Part shown: piece by piece, positions 24,531-32,940 of the stretch
How the letters are laid out: every line of letters begins with the position of its first letter
Position numbering within the stretch: the first letter of the stretch is position 1
Assembly: GCA_024232965.1 (NCBI GenBank)
Contig: JACKQF010000002.1
Coordinates: 434,001 to 498,000, forward strand
Direction of reading: 5' to 3'
Length of the DNA: 64,000 nt
Origin: Verrucomicrobiaceae bacterium
Lineage (GTDB): Bacteria; Verrucomicrobiota; Verrucomicrobiia; Verrucomicrobiales; Verrucomicrobiaceae
The notes under the pieces: generated by a model
What the model was told of the DNA's origin: nothing
Seen by the model: the letters and a program-made list of their open reading frames with translations, nothing else
The model's database searches: none
Made by a program: the position numbers and the translations under genes

Positions 24531-25621
24531 TTCCCTCCAAACCAGACACTCATGGATCGTCCCGCATAGCCTGTCATCTCCAGATAACCACGCCCCGTCA
24601 CAGGCGCATTACCGACGGTGCCACTGTAATCGACCGCGCCCTCCCAATATTGAAGCCCGGGCGTCGCGGCAGCACGGAATTCTTGATCAGGCATGGCCGC
24701 ACGACTTTGAAGCACGATGCCCTGAGAAGGCACATTGATCTGCCACTGCTGCGGGTAAATCGCACCGCTTGCGGCCTTCCACGGCTCGCTGGGTTTCAGG
24801 GTAAAATCTTCCGCCGTCAGCGGCACCGCGCTACCGTCTTTCTGGATCAGCGTTCCGGCACTCTGCGGAACATTTTTGCCCGGTTCGGTGCTGCGCAATT
24901 GGAAGAGCATCAACTCGCTGCCATCACTCAGTTGCGCGCTGAACCAATCCCAGCCTGCCGTGCCTTCCTCGAGGAAACTGCTTCCAAATTCATGATCCAT
25001 CCAACTGTTGCCAGTAACTTTGAACGTCTCCTTCCCGAGAGTGATCGCCCCCGTGGTCGGCATCCGCGTCAGTGAGTAATAGTGACTCGCATTGCCCTCC
25101 GCATCACCCTTCTGGCTGATTCCATCGCGACCATGCACGACGATCGGCTTACCAAAACCAAGAGCTAGCTCTAGACCAAAGTCGCCATCGGCCCCACTCA
25201 ACTTGATTGCTTCGTCGCTGACCGTCATCGACCAATCTTCATTCCAAATGCGAGTCTCCGTCGCGCCAGCAATCCCTGGGCCTGCGCGGTTTAGGCGATC
25301 TGCATGACGATAGACGCCGGTCTGCAAATCACTGATCGCTAGGTGCGCCATCCACACATCTCGCAGCGCCCACTTGGATGCAGATGCTGGCTCTGGAACG
25401 ACACCGATGCGGAAGAACGTGAGCTGGTAGCCAAAGCGACGATGCTCGGCAGTCTCCACATTTCCCGTCACATACCACCACTCGATCTTTTGATCTGGAT
25501 GCTGCCCATGATCTCGCGGAAATTGATACTGATACCCTGGCAGCGCAGGCTTCCAATCCTGCGCGACACCAGACGATGGCAGCAGCAAAAGGCAGAGAAA
25601 TAGGAGCGCGCGATGGTTCAT
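24527..25621 (-). CDS. Secreted AttH-like lipocalin-domain protein
   Basis: A 364-residue protein with a Sec signal (ALLFLCLLLLPSSGVAQ). It resembles the AttH / CrtC-type hydroxyneurosporene-synthase fold, COG5621. Hallmarks are FPRDHGQHPDQKIEWWYVTG at about 34-53, RFGYQLTFFRIG, the second-domain TGNSWMDHEFGSSFL and GWDWFSAQLSDGSELMLFQL (two tandem lipocalin-like halves). AttH proteins accompany ABC transporters of the AttEFGH type and probably bind or carry a hydrophobic ligand in the periplasm. It overlaps the permease gene upstream and the DUF2071 gene downstream, so the four genes form one operon. Confidence 0.9.
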   Translation of the reverse strand: MNHRALLFLCLLLLPSSGVAQDWKPALPGYQYQFPRDHGQHPDQKIEWWYVTGNVETAEHRRFGYQLTFFRIGVVPEPASASKWALRDVWMAHLAISDLQTGVYRHADRLNRAGPGIAGATETRIWNEDWSMTVSDEAIKLSGADGDFGLELALGFGKPIVVHGRDGISQKGDAEGNASHYYSLTRMPTTGAITLGKETFKVTGNSWMDHEFGSSFLEEGTAGWDWFSAQLSDGSELMLFQLRSTEPGKNVPQSAGTLIQKDGSAVPLTAEDFTLKPSEPWKAASGAIYPQQWQINVPSQGIVLQSRAAMPDQEFRAAATPGLQYWEGAVDYSGTVGNAPVTGRGYLEMTGYAGRSMSVWFGGK

Positions 25622-28182
25622 CGGAGGGAGGATTGAAGAGGATCACGAGTAGCCCGCCAAGCCGGATAGAGCCCCGCCAGCATCGTGGCCAATACCGTCA
25701 GCACGGTCGCCGCAGCAAGAAAGCCCCAGGGCGTATGCAGGCGGATGCTCCAGCCAAAGCTCTGTGGATTGATGACATGAATCAATACCAGCGATAGCAG
25801 GAGACCCACGCAAAGACCAAGCCCCTGACTCACCGCACCGATCAGGCCCGACTCGATCAGCAACATGCGCCGCACCTGACTGGCATCTGCACCCGCAATG
25901 CGTAGCAGGCGGATCTCCTCACGACGTTCAAGCACCAATGTCAACATCGTCGCCGCGACTCCCGCCATCGCTACCAGCACGGAGATAATCTCCAGCGCCC
26001 AGGTGATCGCAAAGGTGCTATCAAAAATCCGCAGCACCTCGCCTCGCAATCCCACATTGGTAAAGATCGCGACAAAGGCAGCCGGGTCGAGCGAGCGCAG
26101 CATCTCATCACGTGCCGCATCGGCATCGCTTCCGGGCTTCAGATAGATGGCCACATGTGTCGGCGGCCCCTGCCCGAAACAGCGCTCAAAGACAGGGAGA
26201 TCCATCAGGATGCTGCCGCTATCGTTTGAGTAATCGTAGAATTGCGCAGCGATCCGGAAGGTTTCCACCCCATGCTGAGTGCGCAGATCAAAGGTGCTGC
26301 CTTCGCCCAGACCAAACCGCAGTGTGAAGCTTTCCGAGACCAACACTTGTCCCTCCGCTCGAGCCTTGCGAATGATGGCAGAGGAATCACCACCGGTCTT
26401 GAGCGCCAGACGAGGATGGGCCAGCAGCACTTCAAAGTCGCTCGTGCCCAGCTTTACGATTCGATCACGAAAGGGAAGATCCATTGCACGATACCCCTCA
26501 AAAGTCTCCACCGCTGGATGCGACCTCAGCGCCTTTAATGTGGCCAGTGAAAACGCCGGAGGATTGGCACTGCGTGGAGGAGTGCCAGGTCGAACATAGA
26601 GATCTGCGCCCATCGATTGATTGACCCAATAAAGCACGGTGGTGCGGAAACTTCCAACCATCACCGCAATCGCCACCGTCAACGCTAGACTGACCGCCAG
26701 GGCCGCCACTGAGATGGACAATCGATGCGTCGAAGCCTGGACCTGACCACAAGCAAGCCTTCCCTCAATACCGAACAAACGCCCTAACACCGGCCGCAAC
26801 CCTTCGGCCGCCGCCGCAAGAACCTTCGGCACCAGCAAGGCCATCGCGATGATCGCACAAGCGCAGGCAAAGTATCCCCAGAGCGGTAATCCGCCCACTG
26901 CGGGTTGCTTCGCTGCAACGAACCCTCCGACGCTGAATCCGAGGGCAATGATCCACGATCTCCACCTGCCGCCACGCACAGCCGCCGCATCCGTTTGCCC
27001 CCGAATCGCCGCCACAGGCGGTACTCGGGCCGCTTCCAGCGCAGGGATCAGCGCGGCCAAGAAGGCCAGAGGCAATGCAACGCCGAGCCCGATCATCCAA
27101 TGCGTCCAGTCGAGGCTCGGCACCTTTGCCGCTGTCGCGACATAGAGCGTATCAACGGTCGTTGCCGTCAAACGAATCGCCCCTTCCGCCATCAATTTGG
27201 CCAGCGGCACGCCCACCAGCGCTCCGGCGAAACCAAGCAGCAAGGCCTCACCCGCGAAGCAACCCAGCACCTGCAGTCGCGTCACGCCCAATGTCCGCAG
27301 CATCCCGATCTCTTGCCGCCGTGTCATCACGGCGACCGCGATGGTGTTGTAGATCAAAAACAATCCCACAACGAGCGCGATCCCAGAGAGCATCGTGAGA
27401 TTGAAGTGAAACGCCGCCAACATCTTCTCCACCGCTGCACCGCGTCGCTGCGGGCGCTGGACTGAGAGTGAATCGGCCAGTTTTTCGCGAAGAGCACGCT
27501 CGGCGACATCCACGTCCTGCCCCTCATTCAAGCGCAGTTCTAGCCGATCAATCCGACCGGGTCTGCCGAGTAAATCCTGCGCGTTTGCGATGTCCATGAT
27601 GGCGATGGACTGCGCAGCCAGTCCGCTTCCTCCTTTGGTTCCCACAAGCGCAGCGATGGTGCAAACCGAGTGCTGATCCCCCGCGAGGATCTTGATTTCA
27701 TCCCCCGCCGCCAGATCGTATCGCGCAGCGAACGCACCCGCAAGCACCAGCGAACGCGGCCTTTCCAAGAAGGTCATCAATTGCATCCCCGAAGCCGTCG
27801 CGGCAGCATCTGCCAACGCATAGTCGCGCAGCGCAGGATCGCGCAAGGCATCCACTCCAATCACACGCAGCATGACCTTTTGACCCCCAATCTCAGCCGT
27901 CACATCGGCCTCAACCACCGGCGCAGCGATGCCGTATTGACGCAACCAGCTCAGGCTTGGCAGAATGGATTCATCGATCCCGAGGGGTGGCGCAGTGATC
28001 TCCAGCGCTGCCTTACCAGACACCGCATCCACCGCCGCATTGAAGCCGCGCAAGGCACCCTGATTCGCCAACTGGATCGCCAACATCACCGCCACACCCA
28101 GTGCCACTCCCGTAATCGCCAGCACGGATCGCAGGCGCTCGTTGATAAGTGGGCGGAGGATGAAGCGTGAGAAAAGCATCAA
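25618..28182 (-). CDS. ABC transporter permease, fused double FtsX domain
   Basis: An 854-residue MacB/LolCE-type permease. Two FtsX domains are present: around residues 270-390 (GIALVVGLFLIYNTIAVAVMT, RRQEIGMLRTLGV) and at the C-terminus around 730-850 (MLTLVLERREEIRLLRIAGA). Each is preceded by a large periplasmic MacB-PCD-like domain. An N-terminal helix lies at 20-40, and a central pair of helices connects the halves. The two permeases that are separate (AttF and AttG) in some systems are fused here. It should move a lipid or lipoprotein-type substrate together with the ATPase 16 bases upstream. Its stop overlaps the AttH start. Confidence 0.92.
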   Translation of the reverse strand: MMLFSRFILRPLINERLRSVLAITGVALGVAVMLAIQLANQGALRGFNAAVDAVSGKAALEITAPPLGIDESILPSLSWLRQYGIAAPVVEADVTAEIGGQKVMLRVIGVDALRDPALRDYALADAAATASGMQLMTFLERPRSLVLAGAFAARYDLAAGDEIKILAGDQHSVCTIAALVGTKGGSGLAAQSIAIMDIANAQDLLGRPGRIDRLELRLNEGQDVDVAERALREKLADSLSVQRPQRRGAAVEKMLAAFHFNLTMLSGIALVVGLFLIYNTIAVAVMTRRQEIGMLRTLGVTRLQVLGCFAGEALLLGFAGALVGVPLAKLMAEGAIRLTATTVDTLYVATAAKVPSLDWTHWMIGLGVALPLAFLAALIPALEAARVPPVAAIRGQTDAAAVRGGRWRSWIIALGFSVGGFVAAKQPAVGGLPLWGYFACACAIIAMALLVPKVLAAAAEGLRPVLGRLFGIEGRLACGQVQASTHRLSISVAALAVSLALTVAIAVMVGSFRTTVLYWVNQSMGADLYVRPGTPPRSANPPAFSLATLKALRSHPAVETFEGYRAMDLPFRDRIVKLGTSDFEVLLAHPRLALKTGGDSSAIIRKARAEGQVLVSESFTLRFGLGEGSTFDLRTQHGVETFRIAAQFYDYSNDSGSILMDLPVFERCFGQGPPTHVAIYLKPGSDADAARDEMLRSLDPAAFVAIFTNVGLRGEVLRIFDSTFAITWALEIISVLVAMAGVAATMLTLVLERREEIRLLRIAGADASQVRRMLLIESGLIGAVSQGLGLCVGLLLSLVLIHVINPQSFGWSIRLHTPWGFLAAATVLTVLATMLAGLYPAWRATRDPLQSSLR

Positions 28183-28198
28183 GCGACAGGAAGGTAGA

Positions 28199-28876
28199 TC
28201 AGACGATTCGACCGTCCTTCATCTGGATATGGGTTCCCGCTGCCGACGCCACTTGGGGATCATGAGTGGCCATCAAGATCGCGATCTTCAGGTCGCGATT
28301 CAGCTCTGCCAACAGTGCCAGAATACCCTGGCCATTGCTGCTATCGAGACTGCCCGTGGGCTCGTCCGCTATCAGCAGCGCAGGCTCATGCACCACGGCG
28401 CGCGCCACAGCAGCGCGTTGGGCTTCGCCTCCAGAGATCTGCGCTGGAAAATGGGTGAGCCGATGGGAAATGCCCACCCGCTCTGCGAGTGCCCGGGCCT
28501 TCGCGATCGATTCTGCCTCAGGCTTGCGCGCCAGCAGCAGCGGCATAGCGATGTTTTCCAAGACCGTCAGCGTAGGCAGGAGATTGAAGAACTGAAAGAC
28601 AAAGCCTACCCGCTCTCGACGCAGGCGAGTCAGTTCCCGATCTGACATCCTCGCAGCGTCCGCACCCTCGATGGTCAGCACGCCGGAGTCAGGACGATCC
28701 ATGGCACCGCAGAGCTGAAGCAAGGTCGATTTACCACAACCCGAAGGCCCCATCACCGCAGCAAAGTCACCCCGCTGGAGTGTGAGCGAAACACCACGTA
28801 ATGCACACACAGGTTGGTCTGCTGCCGCATAGGTGCGGCAGAGATTGGTCGCTTCAAGTATCGGGACGTCCATCAC
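28199..28876 (-). CDS. ABC transporter ATP-binding protein (LolD/MacB type)
   Basis: A 225-residue ATPase subunit for the adjacent FtsX-type permease. Walker A is GPSGCGKST (about 43-51), the signature SGGEAQRAAVARA is at about 144-156, Walker B is ALLIADEPTGSLDS at about 163-176, and the switch His is in ATHDPQVAS. The class (LolD/AttE) works by mechanotransmission, extracting substrates from the membrane. Two adjacent ATGs are possible starts. It is the first gene of the leftward operon that ends at the DUF2071 gene. Confidence 0.93.
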   Translation of the reverse strand: MMDVPILEATNLCRTYAAADQPVCALRGVSLTLQRGDFAAVMGPSGCGKSTLLQLCGAMDRPDSGVLTIEGADAARMSDRELTRLRRERVGFVFQFFNLLPTLTVLENIAMPLLLARKPEAESIAKARALAERVGISHRLTHFPAQISGGEAQRAAVARAVVHEPALLIADEPTGSLDSSNGQGILALLAELNRDLKIAILMATHDPQVASAAGTHIQMKDGRIV

Positions 28877-28921
28877 CGGGACAAATACGCCCGGCGACGG
28901 GCATCGAGCGCAATGATCTGA

Positions 28922-29857
28922 CTACTTCCGGTAGTGCAGGTCGATTTGGTTGAGCTTCAGCGATTCAATCTGGAAGTCGAACCAAGTGTCGCGCCTTCCG
29001 TCGATCATCTTCTTCTGATTGTGATCCAGCCCTTCGACCTCAAAGTAGCTGTGCGGCATCCCTGCGGCTGTCAGTGCGGCGTGGTATTCGCGGACCGTCT
29101 TGAGATGACCATCATCCGCCGTACCGCAGGCCACCTGGATGCGCATGTTTGCTTTGAGGTAATCGATGTTTTTTGTCAGATTCAAAAAGGCATCGTTGTC
29201 CTTCAGTCGCTGCGGATCATCGCCGAGATAGGCGTTTGGCAGATTGGTCGCGTCAGAGACACGATACACATTCCCACTCTGATTGAATAGGGAGCCAAAC
29301 ATCTCTGGAAACTTCATGGCCAGATTCGTGGAGCCACGCCCGCCCATGCTAAAGCCCTCAATGCACCGCGCCTTGCGATCCGCGATGGTGCGATAGGTCG
29401 AATCAATCAGCGGGATCAATTCTTTGATCATCATGGTTTCCGACATGAAGCGCCCATCGCCACTGTCCTGATACATGGTGGACCGCCCACCATTCGGAAA
29501 GACCATGATGATCTCTGGGAGTTTGCCCGCCAGAATGCCCTCGTGCAAAACGCTGGCAGAGTACACGCTGCGGGTCTCATTCCCCCCTGCCCCATGCAGG
29601 TGGTAGATCACCGGATAGCGCCGCTCCGTGTCCGCCTCATAGCCCGGCGGCAGGTAGATGCAGTAGCCAATATCCCGCTGCATCGATGCGCTGCGAAAGG
29701 TGTGATGCGTCACACCAAGCGGTAGTTCCGGCACTGGCGCGACCACCCACATGTCTTCCGTATTCGTTTGGTTCGACTTGGTCTTACCCTTGGCCTTTTG
29801 GGCTGAGAGCGGCGAACAGACGGCGATGAGCAGGAGGGCAAAAAGAAAGCAACGCAT
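28922..29857 (-). CDS. Secreted esterase of the esterase D / FrmB type
   Basis: A 311-residue alpha/beta hydrolase with a signal peptide (MRCFLFALLLIAVCSPLSA) followed by a Lys-rich linker (KAKGKTKSNQ). The oxyanion region is YHLHGAGG at 85-92, and the nucleophile elbow EGFSMGG has Ser170. A His near LDHNQKKM probably completes the triad. Related enzymes are acetyl-xylan or feruloyl esterases, or trehalose-mycolyl-transferase-like esterases, that remove ester groups from polysaccharides. It is downstream of a sulfatase on the same strand, separated by a region with tandem hairpins, so a joint role in desubstituting glycans is possible. Confidence 0.88.
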   Translation of the reverse strand: MRCFLFALLLIAVCSPLSAQKAKGKTKSNQTNTEDMWVVAPVPELPLGVTHHTFRSASMQRDIGYCIYLPPGYEADTERRYPVIYHLHGAGGNETRSVYSASVLHEGILAGKLPEIIMVFPNGGRSTMYQDSGDGRFMSETMMIKELIPLIDSTYRTIADRKARCIEGFSMGGRGSTNLAMKFPEMFGSLFNQSGNVYRVSDATNLPNAYLGDDPQRLKDNDAFLNLTKNIDYLKANMRIQVACGTADDGHLKTVREYHAALTAAGMPHSYFEVEGLDHNQKKMIDGRRDTWFDFQIESLKLNQIDLHYRK

Positions 29858-29894
29858 GTTCTGGTCTTAACGTCTGCGAGGCGCGACTCTCTCA

Positions 29895-30003
29895 ATTGTC
29901 ATTTTCGTGCTCTCCTTTTCGCCCAGAAAAGGAGCACCAAATCCACACGTTGTCGTTTTCGTGCTCTCTTTTTTCCAGAAGAAGGGAGCACCAAATTGAC
30001 AAT
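29895..30003. repeat. Tandem 54-base hairpin repeat between sulfatase and esterase genes
   Basis: Two direct copies of a 54-base unit begin at 29896 and 29950 and agree closely at their ends (TTGTCnTTTTCGTGCTCTC and GGAGCACCAAAT-like). Each unit can fold into a hairpin: GTGCTC pairs with GAGCAC, with a CT/TTT against AAAAGG arm. The element as a whole is bounded by ATTGTC (29895-29900) and GACAAT (29998-30003), an inverted pair. It has no coding potential that I believe. It could be a small mobile element (MITE-like) or an RNA processing or termination signal. Confidence 0.6.
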
Positions 30004-30053
30004 CGACTACATCATCCCCTTCGATCGATTGTTCGAAGCATAAACGCATCACC

Positions 30054-32045
30054 TCACGGCCAAGACGCCAGCACCTTGCCATCGGCCGTCTTCAAGACCA
30101 GCCCCTCCATCACCACATCGCCTTCGCCGCCACAAGGATCGAGGCGCAGAGCGTGAAGGGTCTCGGGATCATCGATTTTAAGGGTGTAGTCATGCCACTC
30201 GCCATCGTGGGAGACCTCAAACTCCAGGTGTTTGCCCTTGGGCAGGATCGTTTCGGCATCGGTGGTCCAAAAGATTTCACCAGCGCCAGAGGCGTGACTT
30301 TGCATGCGGAATTGCAGGATGTAAGGCCCAGGGGATTCAATCTTCGCCAGTCGATCAAAGGCGAGCCCTGGATCTTCTCCGGTGCAGTGGAGTTGCAGCT
30401 GTGAGCCCTCCACCTTGAGGGTGGTGCCTTTCCGCGCACGCGGCAGTGTCGATGACTCCTTGGCTTTTCCCTTGCCCTTGCGCTTCTTTTTCTGCGCCTC
30501 GCCACCCGTGAGTGGGCGATCATAGTCGGTCCACTCGCGATTCACCTGCGGCGTGACCTCGGCATCGACCGGTGCCAGCTCCTTGCCCTTGGTCATCAGC
30601 ACCTTCTCGCTCATCTCATGCCAGGTCTTGACCATGCGCGCCACGATCTCGGGATGCTGCGCAGCCAGATCGTGCAATTCGGTGCGATCCGTGGTCATGT
30701 CGTAGAGCTCCCAGGGATGACTTTGAAAGCTAACGATCTTCCACTGCCCATCGCGCAGACCGCGGTCGCTTGAAAAAAGCAGGTGAATCGGTGGACGCGC
30801 CGGCATGTCTTGGCCTGCGATGATCGGGGCGAGCGAGACTCCGGCCAGCGGCGTTGGATCGCGATCCGGAAAAGTTTCAGGCACCTTGGCACCACCGAGC
30901 TCTGCAAAGGTGGGCAGCACATCGACGAGATGCGCCGGGCTTTCGACGACGCTACCCGGCTTTTGTTTCATGCCCGCAGGCCAATGCAGGATCGCAGGGG
31001 AACTGATGCCGCCTTCGAATTGGTTCTGCTTGTAGTAGCGAAAGGGCGAATTACGCGCCCAAGCCCAGCCGGTGCTATCACTCCAGTGAGTCTGCGGATT
31101 GAATGGATCAGCCGCAGGATCTGGGGCACCGCGATCATAGGGGCAAGCTCCGTTGTCGGAAACGAAGAGGATGACGGTGTTCGCCAGTTCATCGGATTTC
31201 TCTACATCGGCCAGCAAGCGACCGAGTTCTTGGTCAACACGGTCAATCATACCCGCATAGGCTGCCATGCGTTTGGCCTCCCAAGCACGATGTTCATCGT
31301 CGAGAGCGTCCCAAGCACGGACATGCTCCGGACGGGGCGACTCCTGTAGCCCCGTGGGCAGCAGACCAATCTCCTTCTGTTTGGCCACACGCGCAGCGCG
31401 AATTTTGTCCCAACCGACATCATACCTTCCGAGATACTTTTTATAGTCTGCCTCCAAAGGTTGGAGTGGGGCATGCGGTGCATTGAAAGCGATGTAGAGG
31501 AACCACGGTTTCTTCGCAGCACGCGCCTCGCCCAGGAAGTCGATGGCATGATCGACATTGGCAACGGTGGTATAAAACCCCTGCTCAGGCACCGTGAAAG
31601 GTTGCCCGTTCAGACGGAAGGTCTTGTCCCCAAGATAGTAATTAGTCGCACCAGAGAGATGACCAAAGTAGCGCTGAAATCCAAAGTCCGTGGGTTCCTT
31701 CTGCAAATGCCACTTGCCCGTCATCGCCGTGAAATAGCCTGCGGGAGCCAGCACCTCGGGGATCGTCACCGCACGCTTCAGGCTCTCGTCACCCGCCTGA
31801 CGACACCAGCGACCGCTCAGCAGACTGACGCGGCTCGAATGGCACTTCGCCGTATTGTAGAACTGCGTAAAACGCACCCCACCCGCAGCCAGACGATCCA
31901 AGTTCGGCGTATCGATTTCGCTTCCGTAACAACCGAGATCAGAGAAGCCCAGATCATCTGCCATCACCAACAGGATATTCGGACGATCTGACGCGGAAAG
32001 CGTAGCGCAAAAGGCGGTGAAGAAGAGAAATGCAAGACGCGACAT
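30054..32045 (-). CDS. Secreted sulfatase with CHSSR active-site motif and DUF1080-like tail
   Basis: A 663-residue arylsulfatase-family enzyme with a Sec signal (MSRLAFLFFTAFCATLSA). The metal-binding NILLVMADDLG at 23-33 is present. The formylglycine motif reads C68-H-S-S-R72, with Ser in the usual Pro/Ala position of CxPxR, followed by VSLLSGRW. The later TGKWHLQ, IAFNAPHAPLQP and FVSDNG motifs are canonical. After the catalytic domain a Lys-rich linker (QKKKRKGKGKAKE) leads to a C-terminal beta-sandwich domain (about residues 545-663, ending VVMEGLVLKTADG) similar to DUF1080/concanavalin modules. It probably desulfates a polysaccharide outside the cytoplasm. Maturation needs a formylglycine-generating enzyme, which is not in this window. 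Confidence 0.9.
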   Translation of the reverse strand: MSRLAFLFFTAFCATLSASDRPNILLVMADDLGFSDLGCYGSEIDTPNLDRLAAGGVRFTQFYNTAKCHSSRVSLLSGRWCRQAGDESLKRAVTIPEVLAPAGYFTAMTGKWHLQKEPTDFGFQRYFGHLSGATNYYLGDKTFRLNGQPFTVPEQGFYTTVANVDHAIDFLGEARAAKKPWFLYIAFNAPHAPLQPLEADYKKYLGRYDVGWDKIRAARVAKQKEIGLLPTGLQESPRPEHVRAWDALDDEHRAWEAKRMAAYAGMIDRVDQELGRLLADVEKSDELANTVILFVSDNGACPYDRGAPDPAADPFNPQTHWSDSTGWAWARNSPFRYYKQNQFEGGISSPAILHWPAGMKQKPGSVVESPAHLVDVLPTFAELGGAKVPETFPDRDPTPLAGVSLAPIIAGQDMPARPPIHLLFSSDRGLRDGQWKIVSFQSHPWELYDMTTDRTELHDLAAQHPEIVARMVKTWHEMSEKVLMTKGKELAPVDAEVTPQVNREWTDYDRPLTGGEAQKKKRKGKGKAKESSTLPRARKGTTLKVEGSQLQLHCTGEDPGLAFDRLAKIESPGPYILQFRMQSHASGAGEIFWTTDAETILPKGKHLEFEVSHDGEWHDYTLKIDDPETLHALRLDPCGGEGDVVMEGLVLKTADGKVLASWP

Positions 32046-32104
32046 AGGCCACTGAAAACGACCCTATCGCAGCGCTCTGTCATCGGATGCGACGATTGAC
32101 CGAC

Positions 32105-32893
32105 TCAGGATCCCCCGCGAAAGAAGTGAGTCAGAGCCTCCATCATACCCTCACTCGCAGGGCGATTGGCGACGAAACCCCCGCGCTCACGCACGATCGC
32201 CTTCACCGGCTCTAGCGCATTGCTTGGGCAGGCAATCTGCCGTGCAAATCGCGGTGTCAGCATGCTCAGGTCGTTGAAATTATCTCCACCAGCAAAGCAG
32301 CGACTCGCATCCAGCCCTAGCAATCGTGAAAGCTCGCCCAACGCAGTCCCCTTGCTGTATCCCGAGTGAGAAAAACGCAGGTAGATGCCGTTGCGATGAT
32401 ATCCCAAATCAGGCGACTGCTGTGCCAGCGCATCGATGAAAACACACAGCGCATCCAGCTCCTCGTTCGAGGTGGCGACAATGCCGAGCTCACCGAAATC
32501 GCCCTCCAAAAACTCAGCGCGGGATTCGGTCTCCACCTTCTGGCGGATCAGATCCAGCACCTTGCGGTGGTTCCGCATGAAGTGCTTGTGATCCCTGCGG
32601 GCCGACCGATTCCAAGGGCCGAAGTCCTTCCATTTGCTGAAGAAACCAGGCTGATAAATATCGCACTCCTGCGCGATGATGTAGTCGGGTTCCATGAACA
32701 GCCCGTGCTGACCAATGCCCTGCAAAGTTTGCTCCAAACTACGCCCCGTATTGATGACCCACGCCGCACCCTGTGCCCGCAGTTGCTGGATCATCTGCCC
32801 GAGCCCCGGATGGAAAACAGGCTGGCCCTCTGGGTTCACCAAAGTGCCATCGAAATCAAAACAGAGAATGAATGCAGGCTTACGCGCGGCCAT
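32105..32893 (-). CDS. HAD-superfamily hydrolase (Cof/IIB type)
   Basis: A 262-residue phosphatase. Motif I is FDFDGTLV near residues 12-19, motif II is VINTGRS, and motif IV is AGGDNFNDLSML near 208-219. The large cap domain between motifs II and III places it in subclass IIB, which acts on sugar phosphates and similar small substrates. There is no signal peptide. It is divergent in style from the upstream AlkC gene; 47 bases separate the two. The exact substrate is unknown. Confidence 0.9.
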   Translation of the reverse strand: MAARKPAFILCFDFDGTLVNPEGQPVFHPGLGQMIQQLRAQGAAWVINTGRSLEQTLQGIGQHGLFMEPDYIIAQECDIYQPGFFSKWKDFGPWNRSARRDHKHFMRNHRKVLDLIRQKVETESRAEFLEGDFGELGIVATSNEELDALCVFIDALAQQSPDLGYHRNGIYLRFSHSGYSKGTALGELSRLLGLDASRCFAGGDNFNDLSMLTPRFARQIACPSNALEPVKAIVRERGGFVANRPASEGMMEALTHFFRGGS

Positions 32894-32940
32894 GAGCCCG
32901 CCTCTTTAGCCCCAAACCTATGCCAACGCAACCCTGCCGC

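Noticed and set aside
29896..30156. Small rightward reading frame with repeated SFSCS and EHQI units
   Set aside because: It is the translation of the tandem hairpin repeat and overlaps the sulfatase gene; no start signal or homology.
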